NCBI GenBank assembly: GCA_016789785.1
Contig: JAEUQE010000205.1
Location: 1-16,820 of the forward strand
Length of the DNA stretch: 16,820 nt
Reading direction: 5' to 3'
Origin: Bryobacterales bacterium
GTDB taxonomy: Bacteria > Acidobacteriota > Terriglobia > Bryobacterales > Bryobacteraceae
In this document: one piece after another, positions 13,288-16,820 of the stretch
Layout of the letters: each line of letters starts with the position of its first letter
Position numbering within the stretch: the stretch's first letter is position 1
Notes under the pieces: model-generated
The model's database searches: none
Seen by the model: the letters and a program-made list of their open reading frames with translations, nothing else
What the model was told of the DNA's origin: nothing
Position numbers and translations under genes: made by a program

Positions 13288-14160
13288 ATGTTCTCCCTAA
13301 ACAAGGTCGTATTCCCGGTAGATTTCTCCAACCGCTGTCGCGGGGCAGCCCGAATGCTCGATTCCCTGCACGAGAATTTCCGTCCTTCGGTGACCCTGGT
13401 TCACGTGCTTCCACCGCCGCACTTCGAATACAGCATGGCGGACCTGGGAGGTGGGCTGGTGCAAGAGTACACCGCCGCGCGAACGGATCAGGCGCGCAAG
13501 GATCTCGAGTATTTCCTGGACGAGGAGTTGAAGCACTACCAGCTCAAGCGGGTGCTTCTGGAAGGCGATCCCGCGCGAAAGGTTGTGGAGTTCGCGCACA
13601 ACGAAAACGCCGACCTCATTGTGATGCCCACCCACGGCTACGGAGGATTCCGCCGCTTCATGCTGGGCTCGGTTACGGCGAAGGTGCTTCACGACGCGGA
13701 TTGCCCAGTCCTGACGGGCGTCCACATGGAGGATGTGGCCGAGGCGGACAACCTCAAGGTTCGCACGGTGGCAGCCTGCCTGGATCTCGGCCCGGCGAGC
13801 GAGAAGGTGATTAAATGGGCATCGGAGTTCGCCGCCGCCTGTAAGGCCCGGCTGGTGCTCATGCATGTGACGCCCTCGGTGGAGGGCCTTTCAGGCGAGT
13901 ACTTCGAACCGAACTGGCGGGAGCGCTTCACCACAGAGGCGACACAACGCATTGCGGACATTCAGCAGACCGCTGGCACAGAAGGAAAGGTGCTGGTTGG
14001 AGCAGGAGACGTCGCAACCGTGGCCTGTGAACTCTCCAAAGAGAACCATGTCGACGCGATGGTGATCGGCCGCGGGTCAACGTCCGGTGTGTTTGGCCGG
14101 ATCCGCGCGCACGCCTACTCGATCATCCGCCAATCGCCCTGTCCCGTGATCAGCGTGTAG
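13288..14160 (+). CDS. tandem universal stress protein (UspA family)
   Basis: A 290-residue protein with two UspA domains in tandem, cytoplasmic. Domain 1 (about 1-145) opens with FSLNKVVFPVDFSNRC and ends with the ATP-binding loop MPTHGYGGFRRFMLGSVTAKVLH, matching G-x2-G-x9-G-(S/T), so it probably binds ATP. Domain 2 (about 155-290) ends with IGRGSTSGVFGRIRAHAYSIIRQSPCPVISV, a looser nucleotide motif. Such proteins help cells survive stress, starvation or redox change. The gene is divergent from the sigma-54 activator with 137 bases between the two ATGs, and the intergenic DNA holds a possible sigma-54 promoter and an inverted repeat, so control by that activator is likely but unproven. No terminator hairpin is evident after the stop. 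Confidence 0.92.
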   Translation: MFSLNKVVFPVDFSNRCRGAARMLDSLHENFRPSVTLVHVLPPPHFEYSMADLGGGLVQEYTAARTDQARKDLEYFLDEELKHYQLKRVLLEGDPARKVVEFAHNENADLIVMPTHGYGGFRRFMLGSVTAKVLHDADCPVLTGVHMEDVAEADNLKVRTVAACLDLGPASEKVIKWASEFAAACKARLVLMHVTPSVEGLSGEYFEPNWRERFTTEATQRIADIQQTAGTEGKVLVGAGDVATVACELSKENHVDAMVIGRGSTSGVFGRIRAHAYSIIRQSPCPVISV

Positions 14161-14232
14161 CGGAGCCCTCCCGCCCGCGCCGGAATGTAGTTGCGAATCG
14201 CCTGCGAATCGGCGGGCGCGGCAGCCTGGTGA

Positions 14233-14238
14233 TAGAAT
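14233..14238 (+). promoter_or_regulatory. -10-like hexamer of the second sulfatase gene
   Basis: TAGAAT lies 11 nt before ATG 14250, identical to the hexamer before the first sulfatase (8347-8352). The -35 region is unclear. Confidence 0.3.
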
Positions 14239-14249
14239 GAGCGCTGGAC

Positions 14250-15674
14250 ATGGCCGCTCCCGCGCCCACACGCAGGCAGTATCTGATGAGTGTGCCTGCT
14301 GCGTTCTATCAGCGCCGGCGGCCGCCCAACATCCTGTTTCTTCTTTCGGATCAGCACCGGCACGATTGGGTGGGTGCGTCCCAGGGCCTTGGTGTGCGGA
14401 CACCCGCCCTTGACGCGATCGCCAAAGCGGGAATGCGCTTTCGAAGGTGCATCGTGGCGTCGCCATTGTGCGGGCCCTCCAGGGCGTGTCTCGCTTCCGG
14501 TCGCGAATACCCCCGGTGCGGCGTCCGCGGCAATGGACAGGACTATCCTCTCGACCAGCCGACCTTCTATCAGGCCCTGCGCGCGAGTGGCTACCACGTG
14601 GCCGCCGTCGGAAAGCTTGACCTCCACAAAGCTACGCTCGATTGGGGGATTGACGGGAGGCGGTTTCTCCCGGAGTGGGGTTTCTCCGATGGCCTCGACA
14701 ACGCGGGCAAGGCGGACGCGATTCTCAGCGGCGAGCGCGAACCCCGCGATCCCTACATGGCATTCCTGCACCGGCGAGGACTAGTCTCCGCGTACGTTGA
14801 GGACTACCGGCGCCGGCAACAGCAGAACTCCTACCTCAACACCGAACCCACTCCCCTGCCGGAAGATGCCTATTGCGATAACTGGATCGCCGTAAAGGGC
14901 CTTGAGCTGATGCGCACGTTTCCCTCGGGGAAACCCTGGATGCTGCAGGTCAATTTCGTCGGGCCGCACAATCCTCTTGATATCACTCGCCGCATGGAGC
15001 GCACCTGCCGGGACCGCCAGTTTCCGCAGCCCGTGGATTCACAACAGTACACAGAGGAGAAACATCTGGCGATTCGCCAGAACTACACGGCGATGGTGGA
15101 GAACATTGACCGCTGGGTGGGAGCTTTTCTGGACGAAGTAAGACGGCGCGGGCAACTGGAAAATACCCTTGTCATTTACTCCAGTGACCATGGCGAAATG
15201 CTCGGCGACCATGACCGGTGGGGTAAGTCACTGCCATATCACGCCTCGATCGGTGTACCTCTTTACGTAAGTGGTCCGGGCGTGGAGAAGAATGTGGTTT
15301 CCAACGCCCTGGTGAGTCATATTGATCTGGCGGCGACGTTCCTCGAATACGCGGCGGCTCCCCGGCCCATGGGAATGGACAGCCAGTCCCTGCGTCCTGT
15401 TCTGGAAGGCCGCGCCTCCACGCATCGCGAGGTTACCCGGTCGGCGTTGGGCAACTGGCGAATGGCGTTTGATGGCCGCTACAAGCTCATCCGTGGCTTT
15501 GACGTCGCCCCGGCGCGGTCACCCTCCGGACCCAACCGTCCGGAGGTAACCAAAGGCTCCGGCGGCGAAAACAGGCCCATTCTGTTTGACCTCAAGCTGG
15601 ATGCAAACGAGACCGATAACGTCGCGCGGAAAGCGCCCAACCAGGTGGACCGGTTGACGAAGTTACTGGGATAG
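14250..15674 (+). CDS. sulfatase (arylsulfatase / choline-sulfatase-like)
   Basis: A 474-residue type I sulfatase. Cys74 in C-G-P-S-R78 is the formylglycine precursor, followed by ACLASG. Metal ligands are Asp34-Gln35 (FLLSDQHRHDW) and Asp313-His314 (YSSDHGEMLGDHDRWGKS); the DQ pair and GEMLGDH block are as in choline-sulfatase and phosphonate-monoester-hydrolase-like members. YLNTEPTPLPEDAYCDNWIA lies between. The N-terminus has an RR pair (TRRQYLMSVPAAFYQRRR) but almost no hydrophobic core, so export is doubtful; ATG 14286 is an alternative start. The ribosome site is poor and a -10-like box is close. The substrate cannot be told. It has no shared operon with the first sulfatase, 4.4 kb away. 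Confidence 0.88.
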   Translation: MAAPAPTRRQYLMSVPAAFYQRRRPPNILFLLSDQHRHDWVGASQGLGVRTPALDAIAKAGMRFRRCIVASPLCGPSRACLASGREYPRCGVRGNGQDYPLDQPTFYQALRASGYHVAAVGKLDLHKATLDWGIDGRRFLPEWGFSDGLDNAGKADAILSGEREPRDPYMAFLHRRGLVSAYVEDYRRRQQQNSYLNTEPTPLPEDAYCDNWIAVKGLELMRTFPSGKPWMLQVNFVGPHNPLDITRRMERTCRDRQFPQPVDSQQYTEEKHLAIRQNYTAMVENIDRWVGAFLDEVRRRGQLENTLVIYSSDHGEMLGDHDRWGKSLPYHASIGVPLYVSGPGVEKNVVSNALVSHIDLAATFLEYAAAPRPMGMDSQSLRPVLEGRASTHREVTRSALGNWRMAFDGRYKLIRGFDVAPARSPSGPNRPEVTKGSGGENRPILFDLKLDANETDNVARKAPNQVDRLTKLLG

Positions 15675-15706
15675 CATCGCTTGCTCCATCGGGCGATACT
15701 GGACGC

Positions 15707-16186
15707 ATGGAGAACTCCATCGTTCTGGCGCCAGTGGGCTACGTCGCCAGCCCCATCCACGAAGCGATCGATGACGTTTGGGGCGGAGTTCGGGCACAGA
15801 TCCATCTCGACGAGTCGCGTTTCTCCGAGGACTGCCTGGAGGGTCTTATCGAGTTCTCCCACATCGAAGTGCTATTCCAGTTTCATCTGGTGCCGGTAGA
15901 TGGCGTGGAAAGGGGCGCCCGTCACCCGCGCGGCAGGGTCGAGTGGCCGCGCGCGGGGATCTTCGCTCAGCGGGCAAAGGCTCGCCCGAACCGGTTAGGC
16001 GTGTCCATCTGCCGCCTTCATTCCGTTCGAGGGTTGACACTGGAAGTCGAGGGCTTGGATGCGGTGGATGGAACGCCTGTGGTGGACATCAAACCGTACA
16101 TGGAGGAGTTTGGGCCGAAGGGCTTGGTGCGGCAGCCGGACTGGTCGCGGGAACTGATGGTTGGATACTGGAATTCAGCTCGCTAA
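15707..16186 (+). CDS. TrmO-family tRNA methyltransferase (UPF0066/YaeB), short form
   Basis: A 159-residue protein matching TrmO, which methylates N6 of t6A at tRNA position 37 (m6t6A) with S-adenosylmethionine. The core is a beta barrel unlike Rossmann methyltransferases. Family blocks: APVGYVASPIHEAIDDVWGG near the N-terminus, LIEFSHIEVLFQFH, then RHPRGRVEWPRAGIFAQRAK, RPNRLGVSICRL and GLDAVDGTPVVDIKPY, the last typical of the SAM pocket. Escherichia coli TrmO has about 235 residues; here the C-terminal extra domain is missing, as in the short members. The start at 15707 has a weak ribosome site, with GATACT 6 nt upstream. It follows the sulfatase by 32 nt and may be cotranscribed. Confidence 0.85.
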   Translation: MENSIVLAPVGYVASPIHEAIDDVWGGVRAQIHLDESRFSEDCLEGLIEFSHIEVLFQFHLVPVDGVERGARHPRGRVEWPRAGIFAQRAKARPNRLGVSICRLHSVRGLTLEVEGLDAVDGTPVVDIKPYMEEFGPKGLVRQPDWSRELMVGYWNSAR

Positions 16187-16192
16187 ACGCGG

Positions 16193-16222
16193 AAAAGCCC
16201 AGCCTTTCGGCTGGGCTCTCCG
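16193..16222. terminator. bidirectional rho-independent terminator
   Basis: AGCCCAGCC (16196-16204) and GGCTGGGCT (16209-16217) form a perfect 9-bp stem with a 4-nt loop. Read on the - strand the loop is GAAA and TTTT follows, a textbook terminator for the SLH gene, whose stop is 33 nt upstream. Read on the + strand it closes the TrmO gene, 10 nt after the stop, with a broken T-rich tail. Confidence 0.85.
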
Positions 16223-16249
16223 TTTGTTGTTGTCCGAACCTGCGTCCGA

Positions 16250-16820
16250 TTACGGGAAGAACGCACGCACGAGGAACGTCATCAGTTCTCCGCGCGTCAA
16301 CGTGCCTTCCGGCGTAAACGTACCCAGCGACGTCGCCGTCGACAGCGTCGTGCCGTTCGAGATCCGCAACTCGCGCATCTTCTGGATGAACGAGAAGTAC
16401 GGATGCGTCGCAGCCACGTCGCTAAAGTACGGCGAGCAGCCCACGAACAAGCCGAACTGATCGCCAACCTGGCCGACCTGCGTCCCAGGAGGCTGGCAGC
16501 TCGTCGTCGTGAACGCGCCGCTCGTCACCGTCGGGAACACCGAGTTCATCTTCGCACGGATGACGAACACGGCCATTTCACCACGGGTCAGAGTGCGCGT
16601 CGGGCAGAACCGGCGCTGGCCATCGTTGGAGCCGTCGCAGCCCTTCGTGTAACCACGGCGATACATCGTCTCGATATAGCGCCAGTCACCCGAAACGCCC
16701 GTCGTATCCGTCACCGTACCCGTCGAGCCAGGGCACGCCACGTCTGCAAAGCTGCAGAAAATGCCGCCCGTCGAGTTCAGATAGGCCGTCACCGCTGCTT
16801 CGTCCATCTGTGCACGGATC
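16250..16820 (-). CDS. S-layer-homology (SLH) domain surface protein, 3' part only
   Basis: The C-terminal 190 residues of a larger protein whose start is beyond the right edge; the frame is open to base 16820 (the ATG at 16807 is internal, in SRAQMDEAAV, itself an SLH motif). Three SLH-like units are seen: around SRAQMDEA; SFADVAC...WRYIETMYRRGYTKGC...TRTLTRGEMAVFVIRAK; and YFSDVAATHPYFSFIQKMRELRISNG...TFTPEGTLTRGELMTFLVRAFFP at the end. SLH domains bind the cell wall or outer surface, so this is probably a cell-surface or secreted protein. It has at least six Cys (for example GCDGSNDGQRRFC), unusual in classical SLH domains, so disulfides are likely in an extracytoplasmic protein. It ends before the strong terminator. 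Confidence 0.8.
   Translation of the reverse strand, partial: IRAQMDEAAVTAYLNSTGGIFCSFADVACPGSTGTVTDTTGVSGDWRYIETMYRRGYTKGCDGSNDGQRRFCPTRTLTRGEMAVFVIRAKMNSVFPTVTSGAFTTTSCQPPGTQVGQVGDQFGLFVGCSPYFSDVAATHPYFSFIQKMRELRISNGTTLSTATSLGTFTPEGTLTRGELMTFLVRAFFP

Noticed and set aside
14161..14249. Terminator or CRISPR-like repeat after the stress protein gene
   Set aside because: Only a 9-base direct repeat (TGCGAATCG, twice) and a distant 6-bp pairing are visible; there is no T-run, and two short copies do not make an array.

Overview
The window is 16.8 kb of GC-rich bacterial chromosome. Its gene content (Tat/Sec-exported sulfatases, a Gfo/Idh/MocA oxidoreductase, a cyclase-family enzyme, an S-layer-homology surface protein, a PAS-type sigma-54 activator) fits a soil Acidobacteriota of the Bryobacterales/Solibacter type. 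That placement is an inference from gene style; no marker gene is present. I see no tRNA, rRNA, CRISPR array, insertion sequence or phage block.

Left part (1-2207, + strand): an exported cyclase-family hydrolase is followed by a small MerT-like membrane protein with a vicinal Cys pair. Overlapping that by ATGA is a gene that a standard caller would split in two at an in-frame TGA (1848-1850). The TGA falls exactly where a thioredoxin-like protein should have the first Cys of its CxxC motif (Thr-UGA-Ser-His-Cys), the frame stays open for 118 more codons, and a perfect 6-bp hairpin with a G-rich loop lies 15 nt downstream. I read it as a membrane-anchored selenocysteine thioredoxin with a bacterial SECIS element, paired with the MerT-like protein. 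This is the most interesting object in the window.

Next (2214-4213, - strand): an AraD1/GguC-type fumarylacetoacetase-fold enzyme is translationally coupled (TGATG) to an orphan NMT1/SsuA-like solute-binding lipoprotein. The stretch 4214-4923 has no intact gene. It holds a decayed antitoxin gene with one nonsense codon and one frameshift, possible toxin debris and a strong inverted repeat. Then come, on the - strand, a Gfo/Idh/MocA oxidoreductase, an unrecognised 279-residue protein with a strong Shine-Dalgarno, and a radical SAM/SPASM protein of the AhbD/NirJ type, which is divergent from an iduronate-sulfatase-like sulfatase.

Right part: a leucine-rich-repeat protein converges on a - strand set reading sigma-54 activator (PAS-AAA-Fis), hotdog thioesterase and PPK2 polyphosphate kinase. 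Divergent from the activator is a tandem universal stress protein. Then a second sulfatase and a short TrmO-type tRNA methyltransferase follow on the + strand. A strong terminator separates these from a partial SLH-domain surface protein that runs off the right edge on the - strand.

Several genes have a -10-like hexamer only 6-17 nt before the start codon, which suggests very short or absent 5' leaders.
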